From NCBI RefSeq assembly GCF_009760405.1, contig NZ_WRPP01000014.1, positions 62,001 through 126,000 on the forward strand: a DNA stretch of 64,000 bases, in the 5' to 3' direction. The notes under the pieces are model-generated. The model was not told where the DNA came from and made no database searches. It worked only from the letters and a program-made list of their open reading frames with translations. This stretch comes from Nocardia terrae (GTDB taxonomy: Bacteria; Actinomycetota; Actinomycetes; Mycobacteriales; Mycobacteriaceae). A program made the position numbers and the translations under genes. Shown piece by piece: positions 8,440 through 16,435 of this stretch. The first letter of the stretch is position 1. Every line of letters starts with the position of its first letter.

Positions 8440-9396
8440 ATGACACTCAGATTCGGGATCTACGCCGGTGGCCTAGGGGAAGACGCGCACCGCGAGATCA
8501 CGCCCGGCCCACCGGAACTGTCCGATCGCATCGCCGCGGCCCTCGACACCCTGCACGGCGCACACCCGTTCGTGGTGCGCGGCTACATCCAATACCGGGA
8601 CGCGGACGGCGGGCACCGGCACGCTCCGCCGCACCCGTGGCAGTACGCCGCCGAGCATCGGAAGCTCGACCTGGTGCTGTGCTTCCGCGAACCCGGCGAC
8701 GATCTCAGCGGATGGCTCCAGTTCCTGCGCGACCAGATTCGTGAGCACGGCCCGGTACTCACGTCATTGCAGATCGCCGAGGAGCCCAACCACGCCGGTC
8801 CCGGCGGAGACGGCGCTCAGCGGGCTGTTCGGCAGGCCGTCATCGACGGCGTCCGTGCCGCGCGCGCCGAGGTGGACCGGCTCGGCCTCGATGTCCGAAT
8901 CGGCTGCAATTCCTCGGTGATCATCGATCCGGCGCAGGAGTTCTGGACCGATCTGGGCCGCCGCGGCGGCAGCGAATTCGCCGAGGCGCTCGACTATGTC
9001 GGCCTCGACCTGTTTCCGGATGTCTTCCGGCCGATCCCGCCCGAGAACCTGGAAGCCGCGATCACGGCCGTCCTCACCGGGTTCCGCCGCGAAAGCCTGG
9101 CCGCCGCGGGCATTCCGGAGGCGACGCCCGTCCACATCACCGAAAACGGCTGGGCCACCGGGCCGAATCGCTCCTACGAACGCCAGGCCGAAGTACTCGA
9201 AACCGTGGTCCGCACCGTCGACGGTCTCTCCGCCGACCTCGGCATCACCACCTATGAGCACTTCGCCCTGCGCGACTCCTACAGCGACCAGGGCGACATG
9301 AACCTCGAATTCGGGCTCCTGCGTTCGGATTACACGCCGAAGCCCGCCTTCGACCGCTACCGCGAACTGATCGCGAAATACAGCACCCCGGCGTGA
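8440..9396 (+). CDS. Glycoside-hydrolase-like TIM-barrel protein
   Basis: 318 residues, no signal peptide, so probably cytosolic. Two motifs look like the acid/base and nucleophile glutamates of clan GH-A barrels: QIAEEPN with Glu115, and HITENGW with Glu235, about 120 residues apart as in that clan. I do not recognise a named family, and substrate is unknown. It follows the TetR-type operator repeats and is likely a single-gene target of the divergent regulator. An alternative is a non-catalytic barrel of related fold. Confidence 0.6.
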   Translation: MTLRFGIYAGGLGEDAHREITPGPPELSDRIAAALDTLHGAHPFVVRGYIQYRDADGGHRHAPPHPWQYAAEHRKLDLVLCFREPGDDLSGWLQFLRDQIREHGPVLTSLQIAEEPNHAGPGGDGAQRAVRQAVIDGVRAARAEVDRLGLDVRIGCNSSVIIDPAQEFWTDLGRRGGSEFAEALDYVGLDLFPDVFRPIPPENLEAAITAVLTGFRRESLAAAGIPEATPVHITENGWATGPNRSYERQAEVLETVVRTVDGLSADLGITTYEHFALRDSYSDQGDMNLEFGLLRSDYTPKPAFDRYRELIAKYSTPA

Positions 9397-9441
9397 TTAC
9401 CCGGACTCTTTGGGGTTCGGGGCGCGCAGCGGGGGTGCGCG

Positions 9442-10683
9442 TCAGGCCGGTGTGACCTCGATGGTGATGCCCGCGGCGCGCAGCCGATCGGTCAGCGCGT
9501 CACCCATGGCCGCGGCCGGGGTGAGAATGCCCGCCAGCTCCGGCAGGGTGTCGAACGCCAGGCACAGTCCGGACTGGCCGAGCATGACGGAGGTGGCCTG
9601 ATAACCCGGGTCGCCCTTGCCCGCGAACGTGCACAGGTACTTCGCACCCGAGGTGGTGTTGGCGAAGGTGCGCATGGTGAACCAGCCGCTCTTGCGCGAC
9701 TGCTCGCTCGGCCCGGTGCCCGGCTTGGGCACGATGCGGTCGATCAGCTTGCGGCCCAACGCCGCCCGCGACAGCACCGCACCCGCCGCCATGGTCGCCA
9801 CGATGCCGCCCGCGATACCGGCGGCGACCAGCGGCGCGGTCGCCGAAGAGCCCGCGCTCATGACCTCGCGGTAGCGGAAGTTCTTGCCGTACGGCCAGCC
9901 CAGCAGGCCGTTGGAGCGCCGCACGATCTTGGTGTTGTGCGCGCCCATGATGAAGGTCGCCACCCAGCCGTCCAGGCTCGGATCGATGGCCGAGGCCCGC
10001 GAGAGCGCCTGATCGGTCTGGCGGCCGACATCGGGCTCCATGGACTTGTCGGGGCTCAGCGAATACGGGTGCGACATGATCGCGCCCTTCTTCGGATCCT
10101 CGGCGATGGCCTCCATCATGGCGCGCCCGGAGTCGATGGTGCCGCCGCTGGCCCCGCCCTTGAGGCTGGCCACCAGGGTGACATCGGTGAGCTCGCCGGT
10201 ATTGTCCGCGACGCTGCGCTTGTACAGCTGATAGACGCTCAGATCCGACGGAATCGAGTCGTAGCCGCAGGAATTCACGATCTTCGCGCCGGTCTCGGCG
10301 GCCTTCTCACCGAAACGGTCGATGCAGTCGCGGATGAACAGCGGCTCACCGGTGAGATCGGCGTAATGCGTGCCGTTCTCGGCGCACGCCTGGACGAGCG
10401 GGAACCCGTAACGCAGGTACGGCCCGACGGTGGTGACGACCACCTTGGTACGCGCGGCCAGCGCGTCCAGGCTGGCCTGATCGGTGGAATCCGCCTGCAC
10501 CAGGGGCCATTCCGCGGCCCCTGCCCCCAGCTCGGCCCGCACGGCGGCCAGTTTCTCCGCCGACCGGCCAGCCAGCGCGATGCGCGCGTCCGCGGGCGCG
10601 GCTTCCAGCAGATACTGCGCGGTCAGCTTGCCCACGAAGCCGGTCGCCCCGAATAGGACGATGTCGAATTCCCTTGTGGCCAC
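9442..10683 (-). CDS. Saccharopine-dehydrogenase-like / trans-acting enoyl reductase family protein
   Basis: About 413 residues. N-terminal Rossmann motif (LFGATGFVGKLTAQYL, near residues 8-23) and overall sequence resemble the M. tuberculosis Rv2449c / Rv2953 family, which includes the trans-acting enoyl reductase of phthiocerol-lipid synthesis. A hydrophobic, Ala/Gly-rich stretch around 280-305 may associate with membrane or lipid. GTG 10683 is preferred (AGG 8 nt upstream); GTG 10692 is an alternative. It follows the UbiB-like kinase gene across a 67-nt gap holding a REP-like repeat. The actual reaction is unproven. Confidence 0.8.
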   Translation of the reverse strand: MATREFDIVLFGATGFVGKLTAQYLLEAAPADARIALAGRSAEKLAAVRAELGAGAAEWPLVQADSTDQASLDALAARTKVVVTTVGPYLRYGFPLVQACAENGTHYADLTGEPLFIRDCIDRFGEKAAETGAKIVNSCGYDSIPSDLSVYQLYKRSVADNTGELTDVTLVASLKGGASGGTIDSGRAMMEAIAEDPKKGAIMSHPYSLSPDKSMEPDVGRQTDQALSRASAIDPSLDGWVATFIMGAHNTKIVRRSNGLLGWPYGKNFRYREVMSAGSSATAPLVAAGIAGGIVATMAAGAVLSRAALGRKLIDRIVPKPGTGPSEQSRKSGWFTMRTFANTTSGAKYLCTFAGKGDPGYQATSVMLGQSGLCLAFDTLPELAGILTPAAAMGDALTDRLRAAGITIEVTPA

Positions 10684-10705
10684 TTGTCTCACCTGTTCCG
10701 TTTCT

Positions 10706-10747
10706 GGGGTTTCAGGGGAAGCCCCTGAGAGCCACCGAGAGTTGGTG
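10706..10747. repeat. REP-like intergenic palindrome, copy 1
   Basis: Contains AGGGG-AAGCCCCT followed by GAGAG and a nearby GAGAGTT. Related copies lie at 40733-40773, 44528-44569 (reverse) and 59096-59147, each within a few bases to about 20 bases of a stop codon. Confidence 0.5.
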
Positions 10748-10750
10748 CCT

Positions 10751-12184
10751 TTACGCCTTGGCGGCGCGCTTGCGGGTCTTCTTGGTCGGCCCCCCGGTGG
10801 TCGGCGTCGGAGCCGGGCGGCTCGCGAGCCATTCGTGATGCGCGCGACCGAGTTCGGTCACCGGCTCGTCTCCGTACAGCCACTCCCGCGCGATGCGATG
10901 CCAGTTCCCGGTCGCTTCCAGCTGTCCCAGCATGCCGAAGGTGAGGAAGTCGGCGCGGCGCGAGAACAGGTGCTCGGGCGGCAGATTCTGCTGCTTCATG
11001 CCCTCGAAATCGCTCGCCCGCGGATCCACCGCCAAAACGAACGCGCCGGAAGCCAATTCGGGTGTGATCGTGAGGTCCTCGTCCACCAGCGCCCACTCGC
11101 ACGCCGCGAGCACGTACTCCAGGCACTCCTCGGGCGTGATCTCCTCCGGCGACTCGATGACGCCGCGCTTGATCATCAGATCCCGCAGGTCCTCCGCCCG
11201 CTCCTCGGCGGCCGCGCGAATGCAGATGGCCTCGAACTGCACATGCTCGGGATCCATCCGGTTGTAGAGCCCGAAGTCCAGGAACGCCACCCGCCCGTCC
11301 GCGCCGAGCAGCAGATTGCCCGGATGCGGGTCACCGCAGAACTCGTTGAAGGTGAACAGCGAGCCCACGTAGAAGCGGTAGATGATCTCGCCGATCCGAT
11401 TGCGTTCGGCCGCGGGCAGTTCCCGGATCTCCTCGAACCCGCGACCCGGGAAGTATTCGCTCACCAGCACACGGGTGGTGGACAGCTCCGGATAGGTGGT
11501 CGGCACCACGATGAACGGATGTCCGGTGAAAAGCTCAGAGATCTGCTTCTGGGTGGTGGCTTCCGCGACGTAGTCGAGTTCGCTCTCCAGATTCAGCCGC
11601 AGTTCGTCGAGCACCGCCGGGGTCACCCACGGCATGGCCGACTGCAGGATGCGCCGGAACATGGCCAGGTTCTTCAGATCCGCGCGCACCGCCGCGTCGA
11701 TCCCCGGGTACTGAACTTTCACCGCGACCTCGCGGCCGTCGTGCAGGGTCCCCTTGTAGACCTGCCCGATCGACGCCGCGGCGACCGGTTCCGGGTTGAA
11801 CTCGGCGAACACGGCTTCCAGGGGCTGCCCGAAGTCCTCCTCGATGACCGCCCGCATCACCTCGAACGACACCGAGGGCGCGCTGTCGCGCAGCACCGCC
11901 AGCCGCCGTTGAAAACGCTCCCGATGCTCGGGCGGCACCAGATCCAGGTCCAGCACCGACAGCATCTGCCCGAGCTTCATGGCCACGCCCTTCATGGTGC
12001 CCAGCACCATGACCATCTGCTCGGTGGCCCGGATCATGGACTCCTCGGCCATCCGCGCCCGCACGGCCTCGGAGCGGCCGCGCATGGATCTGCGAGTCTT
12101 CTGAGCCCGCAAGGCATTCCCCGCGACGGCAATCCCCAGCTTCGTCCCCCGCGCAAGCCTGGATGTGGGCAGCTCTTTCGCCAT
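10751..12184 (-). CDS. ABC1/UbiB-family atypical protein kinase
   Basis: 477 residues. The family hallmarks are present: KxGQ motif (MKLGQMLS, about 70-77), the Ala-rich nucleotide loop (AAASIGQVYKG, about 136-146), HPGNLLL catalytic segment and DFG (FLDFGLYN). UbiB/Coq8-type proteins are ATPases/kinases that support isoprenoid quinone synthesis or other lipid metabolism; the actinobacterial role is less defined. The C-terminus ends in a short Lys/Thr-rich tail. ATG 12184 is the natural start. A palindrome at 12288-12306 lies about 100 bp upstream. Confidence 0.87.
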   Translation of the reverse strand: MAKELPTSRLARGTKLGIAVAGNALRAQKTRRSMRGRSEAVRARMAEESMIRATEQMVMVLGTMKGVAMKLGQMLSVLDLDLVPPEHRERFQRRLAVLRDSAPSVSFEVMRAVIEEDFGQPLEAVFAEFNPEPVAAASIGQVYKGTLHDGREVAVKVQYPGIDAAVRADLKNLAMFRRILQSAMPWVTPAVLDELRLNLESELDYVAEATTQKQISELFTGHPFIVVPTTYPELSTTRVLVSEYFPGRGFEEIRELPAAERNRIGEIIYRFYVGSLFTFNEFCGDPHPGNLLLGADGRVAFLDFGLYNRMDPEHVQFEAICIRAAAEERAEDLRDLMIKRGVIESPEEITPEECLEYVLAACEWALVDEDLTITPELASGAFVLAVDPRASDFEGMKQQNLPPEHLFSRRADFLTFGMLGQLEATGNWHRIAREWLYGDEPVTELGRAHHEWLASRPAPTPTTGGPTKKTRKRAAKA

Positions 12185-12287
12185 CAGTGACCCTCCATGG
12201 GAGCCAACACCCCCGTTGGTGCCGACACGGCGGAGAAACCCAATGCGTGGTCCGCCGCTGTCAGCCTAACCACTCTGCGAACATTGG

Positions 12288-12306
12288 TGCTAGCTGTCAG
12301 CTAGCA
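12288..12306. promoter_or_regulatory. Palindrome TGCTAGCT-N3-AGCTAGCA (site A)
   Basis: Perfect 8-bp arms, 3-nt spacer. It overlaps the 3' end of the TetR gene and lies upstream of the UbiB-like kinase. A TAGGCT hexamer on the minus strand (12263-12268) could be the kinase -10 element. It resembles the GCTAGC arms of the site upstream of the XRE regulator. Confidence 0.5.
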
Positions 12307-13028
12307 GTATTTTCGGGATCGGGTAGCACGTGCGGCTTGGAGTTGAAGTAGTGCCGATCGCCACCGAAGCGCACCATGCCCTCGATGGCGCTCCACGCCA
12401 TCATCGTCAGGTAGTCGAGCATTTCCTCGCTGGACATGGTGCGGTTGGAGATCCACCAGTCCGTCGCCAGCTGCACGCCGCCGACCAGCACGTAGGACCA
12501 CAGCATCGAGCCTTCGGTCTGGATGCCGCGGTCGAAGGACTTGTCGATGATGACCGCCGAGACCACCTGCGCGAACAGCTTCTCGAAGTCGGCGAGGGTG
12601 GAGGTGTCGGTGGCCGAGCCGTTGCCCATGATGAACCGGTAGACATCGGTGTCCGAATCCACCGTGTGCACATACGCCGCCAGCGTGTTACGGACCAGTT
12701 GGTATTCGTCGAGGTCGTCGCTGATCGCCTCGTAGATGCGCGGCATCAGCGTGGTCTCGATGAACCGCTCCATGGTGGCTCGGGTCAGATCCTGCTTATC
12801 CGAGAAGTACCGGTAGAGCACGGTTTTGGAGACGCCGATCTCGGCGGCGATCTCATCCATCCCGGCGTCCCCGCCGCGCTTGCGGATGGCGGCCAGGGTG
12901 CCGTCCACCAGCTCCTCGCGGCGATCGATCTTGTGCTGTTGCCAGCGACGTTTGCGGCCGTCGACACGACCACCGCGTGGTCCGGCGGCCGCCTCCATGG
13001 CGGCACTCACGGTGCCTTTGGTGGTCAC
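12297..13028 (-). CDS. TetR family transcriptional regulator
   Basis: 243 residues. A basic N-terminus (about 17-30) precedes the helix-turn-helix (MDEIAAEIGVSKTVLYRYFSD), then a helical C-terminal domain. GTG 13028 has AAGGAG 10 nt upstream; the frame stays open far beyond this start on the minus strand only because it is antisense to the DUF445 gene. It is divergent from the DUF445 membrane protein (123-nt gap) and upstream of the UbiB-like kinase on the same strand. Targets are unknown; self and DUF445 gene are the obvious candidates. Confidence 0.85.
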   Translation of the reverse strand: MTTKGTVSAAMEAAAGPRGGRVDGRKRRWQQHKIDRREELVDGTLAAIRKRGGDAGMDEIAAEIGVSKTVLYRYFSDKQDLTRATMERFIETTLMPRIYEAISDDLDEYQLVRNTLAAYVHTVDSDTDVYRFIMGNGSATDTSTLADFEKLFAQVVSAVIIDKSFDRGIQTEGSMLWSYVLVGGVQLATDWWISNRTMSSEEMLDYLTMMAWSAIEGMVRFGGDRHYFNSKPHVLPDPENTAS

Positions 13029-13151
13029 GCTGCGTTGGCTCCTTGTTCGTGTCCTGGGCCTGGGCCTATTCAGCTTAAGCCTCCCATGCTGTGGATCGGC
13101 GTCGATCGGGACGGGCCCGGTGACGGGGAGTTCGTCACACCACGCGCCAGA

Positions 13152-14507
13152 ATGGAAGATATGGAGCAATCCACCGGCAGCGCCGGGGTACTCGAAACCA
13201 TCGAGCCCGGGCCCACGAAGACCACCCCGCCCGGCGGCGCGTTCGCCGACTTCCTCGACGAAGAGGGCAAGAAGCGGGAGCTGTGGCGAATGAAGGCCAT
13301 CGCCACCGGCTTCCTGGCCGTCGCCACCCTCATCTACATCGTCTGTGCCTGGCTCAGCTCCCGCGGCGACGCCGGGGCCTGGGTCGGCTATGTGAAGGCC
13401 GCCTCCGAAGCGGGCATGGTCGGCGCGCTGGCCGACTGGTTCGCCGTCACCGCGCTGTTCCGGCACCCGCTCGGCCTCCCGATTCCGCACACCGCCATCA
13501 TTCGCAAGAAGAAGGACCAGGTCGGCGCGGGGCTGGGCGAATTCGTGCGCACCAACTTCCTGTCCCCGGACGCCGTTGCGGCCAAGGTGAATTCCGCACA
13601 GATCTCGTTCCGCCTGGGCCGGTGGTTGGCCGAACCGGAACACGCCGAGCGCATTTCCGACGAGAGCGCGACGATCCTGCGCGCGGTGATCGGGGTGCTG
13701 CGCGACGAGGACGTCGAGCAGATCATCGACAACACCATCGTCAAGCGCATCGCCGAACCGCTGTGGGGCCCGCCCATCGGCAAGGTGCTCAACGAGCTGA
13801 TCGCCGACAACCGCCAAGCCCCGCTGCTGGACCTGCTGGCCGAGCGCGCCCATCAGTGGGCCCTCGATTCGCAGGACACCCTGGACCGCATCGTCAACCG
13901 CGACGCACCGTCCTGGGCCCCCAAATTCGTGAATTCGCTCCTGGCCGAGCGCATTTATCGGGAGCTGGTGGAATTCACCTGGAAGGTGCGCACCCAGCCC
14001 GATCACGAGGTGCGGCTGGCGGCCAACAAGTTCCTCGAGGATTTCGCCCACGATCTGCAATACGACGACGCCATGATCGAGAAGGCGGAAAAGATCAAGA
14101 CCGAGCTCATGGGCCGGCGCGAGGTCACCGGTATGGCGCAGGCCACCTGGCGGGCGGCCAAGCGGGTGATCCTGGAATCGGCGGACGACCCGAATTCCAC
14201 CCTGCGGCGCAAGGTCTCCGATAACGTCCAGCAGTTGGGCGAGCGGCTCTCGGCGGATCCGGCCATGCGCGACAAGGTGGACGGCTGGCTCGAGCGGGGC
14301 GTCCGCTACCTGGTGAGCAATTACGGCGCCGAGTTCGCCTCGCTGGTCAGCGACACCGTTGCCCGTTGGGACGCGGAGGAGGCCAGCCGCAAGATCGAAT
14401 TGGCGGCGGGCAAGGATCTGCAATTCATTCGCATCAACGGCACGGTGATCGGTTCGCTGGCGGGCCTGGTCATCTACGCGATATCGCATTTGCTGTTCAA
14501 TGCCTGA
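13152..14507 (+). CDS. DUF445 family membrane protein
   Basis: 451 residues. One membrane segment near 45-65 is followed by the DUF445 signature around the GMVGALADWFAVTALFRHPLGLPIPHTAII segment (quoted in parts: GALADWFAVTALF, then HPLGLPIPHTAI). A long helical, probably coiled region leads to a second membrane segment at the C-terminus (about 432-449). The family is widespread but has no established function. ATG 13152 was chosen; ATG 13161 is possible (GGAAG just upstream). A 6-bp inverted repeat (GTGACG/CGTCAC, 13120-13138) lies just upstream. Confidence 0.82.
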   Translation: MEDMEQSTGSAGVLETIEPGPTKTTPPGGAFADFLDEEGKKRELWRMKAIATGFLAVATLIYIVCAWLSSRGDAGAWVGYVKAASEAGMVGALADWFAVTALFRHPLGLPIPHTAIIRKKKDQVGAGLGEFVRTNFLSPDAVAAKVNSAQISFRLGRWLAEPEHAERISDESATILRAVIGVLRDEDVEQIIDNTIVKRIAEPLWGPPIGKVLNELIADNRQAPLLDLLAERAHQWALDSQDTLDRIVNRDAPSWAPKFVNSLLAERIYRELVEFTWKVRTQPDHEVRLAANKFLEDFAHDLQYDDAMIEKAEKIKTELMGRREVTGMAQATWRAAKRVILESADDPNSTLRRKVSDNVQQLGERLSADPAMRDKVDGWLERGVRYLVSNYGAEFASLVSDTVARWDAEEASRKIELAAGKDLQFIRINGTVIGSLAGLVIYAISHLLFNA

Positions 14508-14547
14508 ACAATTGTCCAGAAAGCGCGCGCCGGCTGTTTGCCGCAAT

Positions 14548-14580
14548 GGTGCTAGCAGAGCGCTTGCAAGAGCTAGCACC
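14548..14580. promoter_or_regulatory. Composite palindrome upstream of XRE-hbhA operon (site B)
   Basis: Perfect 9-bp arms GGTGCTAGC / GCTAGCACC are separated by 15 nt that contain the smaller palindrome CTTGCAAG (14563-14570). A TAGAAT -10-like hexamer at 14587-14592 follows the inner palindrome by 16 nt, so the element would cover the -35 region. Autoregulation by the XRE protein is inferred. Confidence 0.65.
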
Positions 14581-14620
14581 CCGTCCTAGAATTGGCCGTA
14601 CAACCGCCGGAAGGTGAGTG

Positions 14621-15154
14621 ATGAAGCACGATCCCGAGGTTCCCGAACCGATCGAAGGCGACGCAGCGGAGACGTCCGCCGCCGAAGACCGGTCGGGCCG
14701 CGTAGCCAGCGCGGCTCACGACATCGGGGGCTTCATCCGGGCGCAACGCGAGGCCGCCCAGGTCTCGCTGCGTCAGCTCGCACAGCTGGCGGGGGTGAGC
14801 AATCCGTACTTGAGTCAGATCGAGCGCGGGCTGCGCAACCCGTCCGCCGAGGTACTCGCGCAGATCGCCAAGGGTCTGCGGGTCTCCTCGGAGGTCTTGT
14901 ACATGCGGGCCGGGTACCTCGAGCAGAGGCCGCACGGCCCTGTCCGGGACGCCTTGCTCGCCGATGTCGGTCTGACCGAACGTCAGAAGCAGGTCCTCCT
15001 GGACATCTATGAATCGTTCCGCCGGGAAAACCAGGTGGACGAGGACAGAGGGGACGCAACGGACCTTAAGGGGGGCGTTCCCGGGGGAGACAGGGACAAC
15101 GAGGTTCCGCACCGCACAACCGAAGTTCCGCCACGCCAGGAGAACGAACCATGA
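14621..15154 (+). CDS. XRE-family HTH regulator upstream of hbhA (Rv0474-like)
   Basis: 177 residues. A disordered acidic N-terminus is followed by a Cro/CI-type helix-turn-helix at about 34-92 (RQLAQLAGVSNPYLSQIERG). The short C-terminal tail is polar. ATG 14621 has GGAAGGTGAG upstream. Its stop overlaps the hbhA start (ATGA), so both are translated from one message, as in the M. tuberculosis Rv0474-Rv0475 order. The palindromes at 14548-14580 make autoregulation likely. Confidence 0.9.
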   Translation: MKHDPEVPEPIEGDAAETSAAEDRSGRVASAAHDIGGFIRAQREAAQVSLRQLAQLAGVSNPYLSQIERGLRNPSAEVLAQIAKGLRVSSEVLYMRAGYLEQRPHGPVRDALLADVGLTERQKQVLLDIYESFRRENQVDEDRGDATDLKGGVPGGDRDNEVPHRTTEVPPRQENEP

Positions 15155-15822
15155 CCGAGCCCAAGCTCACCGCCACCGTGACCAAGCCGCTCTACGCCAC
15201 CGTCGGCGCCGGCGACGCCCTCTACGCCACCGTGCTGGACGTCGTCTCGCAGATCCGTGAGCGCGCGAACTCCGCCGACGTGCAGGGTCGCATCGAAGAA
15301 GCCCGCGAGCGCTTCGCCAACCTCCCGGCCGACCTGCAGGAGCAGGCCGAGACCCTGCGCCAGCGCGTGCAGGCGCTGCCGTCCGAGCTGCCCGAGGACC
15401 TGGCCGAGCTGCGCGAGAAGGCCACCCCCGAGGAGCTGCGCAAGCTGGTCGACCAGTACTACCACCAGCTGCTGGACCTCTACGCCGACCTGGCCGCCCG
15501 CGGCGAGGAGACCGTCGAGAAGCTGCGCGCCAACCCGGCTTTCGAGGAGCGCTTCGAGCAGGTCGAGTCCCGCCTCAACGACATCGTGTCGCAGACCCAG
15601 GACATCCTGAACAAGGCGACCGAGCAGGTCGGCCCGTACATCGGCCTGGCCGGCAAGGATGAAGAGGCCCCGGCCGAAGAGGCCGTCGACGCCGAGGTCG
15701 TGGACGTGACCACCGAGACCGCCCCGGTCGAGGACGAGGCCCCCAAGAAGGCCGCGCCTGCGAAGAAGGCTCCGGCGAAGAAGGCTCCGGCCAAGAAGGC
15801 CGCGCCCGCCGCGAAGAAGTAA
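15151..15822 (+). CDS. hbhA: Heparin-binding hemagglutinin-like protein
   Basis: 223 residues. The middle (about 40-165) is a long amphipathic coiled coil. The tail from about 195 is built of Lys/Ala/Pro repeats (KKAAPAKKAPAKK type), the heparin-binding region that in mycobacterial HbhA binds sulfated glycans and is methylated on lysines. No classical signal peptide is present, as in HbhA. It is cotranscribed with the XRE regulator through a 4-nt overlap. Surface adhesion is the family role; lipid-body binding is another reported role in relatives. Confidence 0.88.
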   Translation: MTEPKLTATVTKPLYATVGAGDALYATVLDVVSQIRERANSADVQGRIEEARERFANLPADLQEQAETLRQRVQALPSELPEDLAELREKATPEELRKLVDQYYHQLLDLYADLAARGEETVEKLRANPAFEERFEQVESRLNDIVSQTQDILNKATEQVGPYIGLAGKDEEAPAEEAVDAEVVDVTTETAPVEDEAPKKAAPAKKAPAKKAPAKKAAPAAKK

Positions 15823-15953
15823 TTCGCGCCCGACGCGAAAAAGCTTGTGGCCCTCGTGCACTGATGTGCGCGAGGGCCGCAGCCGTTTGTAAGCATTGTA
15901 TTCGGATGTTCGTGTCGCGGTGAGAAGCCCTGGTAGCCAGTGGCTCTCTCCGT

Positions 15954-16256
15954 ATGATGGGTGGGGTGATGGGAATCCCCGTACTGATTCTGTGGGCGCT
16001 GAAGCTGTGTGCGCTCGGCATGACGGCGTTCGCCCTCGTGCACGCGATTCGTCAGCGCCCGGATGCTTTCACGGCGGTGGACAAGCTGACCAAGCCGGTG
16101 TGGGTCGGCATCCTGGTGGTTTCCATGCTGGTCTTGTTGATTCCAGGCACCAGTGTCGTCGGTCTGCTCGGTATTGCCGCCGTCGTGGCCAGCGGCGTCT
16201 ACCTCGCCGATGTGCGCCCCAAGGTCGATGAGATCCAGCGCGGGCCGCGCTGGTAA
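15954..16256 (+). CDS. DUF2516 family small membrane protein (Rv0476-like)
   Basis: 100 residues with two or three hydrophobic segments (about 8-30, 48-66, 66-85) and the conserved middle QRPDAFTAVDKLTKPVW. The C-terminus VYLADVRPKVDEIQ is cytoplasmic and charged. Function unknown. ATG 15954 is used; ATG 15969 is possible. It lies third after XRE-hbhA, as in mycobacteria, and is closed by a strong terminator. Confidence 0.82.
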   Translation: MMGGVMGIPVLILWALKLCALGMTAFALVHAIRQRPDAFTAVDKLTKPVWVGILVVSMLVLLIPGTSVVGLLGIAAVVASGVYLADVRPKVDEIQRGPRW

Positions 16257-16273
16257 ACCGGCCTCGAGACCTG

Positions 16274-16315
16274 CGGCCGCCACCCGGATCACCCGGGTGG
16301 CGGCCGATTTTTTTC
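16274..16315 (+). terminator. Rho-independent terminator of the hbhA cluster
   Basis: 14-bp GC-rich stem (16274-16287 with 16293-16306), 5-nt loop, then ATTTTTTT. Confidence 0.88.
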
Positions 16316-16366
16316 TCACCAACGCCCTGGCCAGGGGTGAAGTCTGTTCCGACTCGGAAACTTTTC

Positions 16367-16390
16367 GGGTGCTTGCACTAGCAAGCACCC
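16367..16390. promoter_or_regulatory. Palindrome GGGTGCTTGC-ACTA-GCAAGCACCC (site C)
   Basis: Perfect 10-bp arms around ACTA. Its core ends 15 nt before a TACTGT -10-like hexamer (16402-16407), so it covers the expected -35 region of the first hydrolase gene. The same core with the same ACTA centre precedes the paralog (17546-17561). Confidence 0.72.
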
Positions 16391-16399
16391 GTGATGCGG

Positions 16400-16420
16400 G
16401 TTACTGTATCGAGCAGTAAC
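16400..16420. promoter_or_regulatory. Second dyad GTTACTG-N7-CAGTAAC over the -10/start region
   Basis: Perfect 7-bp arms with 7-nt spacer, overlapping the predicted -10 hexamer and ending just before the AAAGGAG ribosome site. It is not conserved as a dyad upstream of the paralog. Confidence 0.45.
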
Positions 16421-16435
16421 ACAAAGGAGTGTCCT

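Noticed and set aside
12297..14579. A 760-residue minus-strand frame
   Set aside because: Only its last 243 residues form a TetR protein with a ribosome site; the rest is antisense to the DUF445 gene and has no domain.
15750..15822. DNA repeat in the hbhA tail treated as a mobile or variable element
   Set aside because: The repeats encode the Lys/Ala/Pro heparin-binding tail normal for HbhA.
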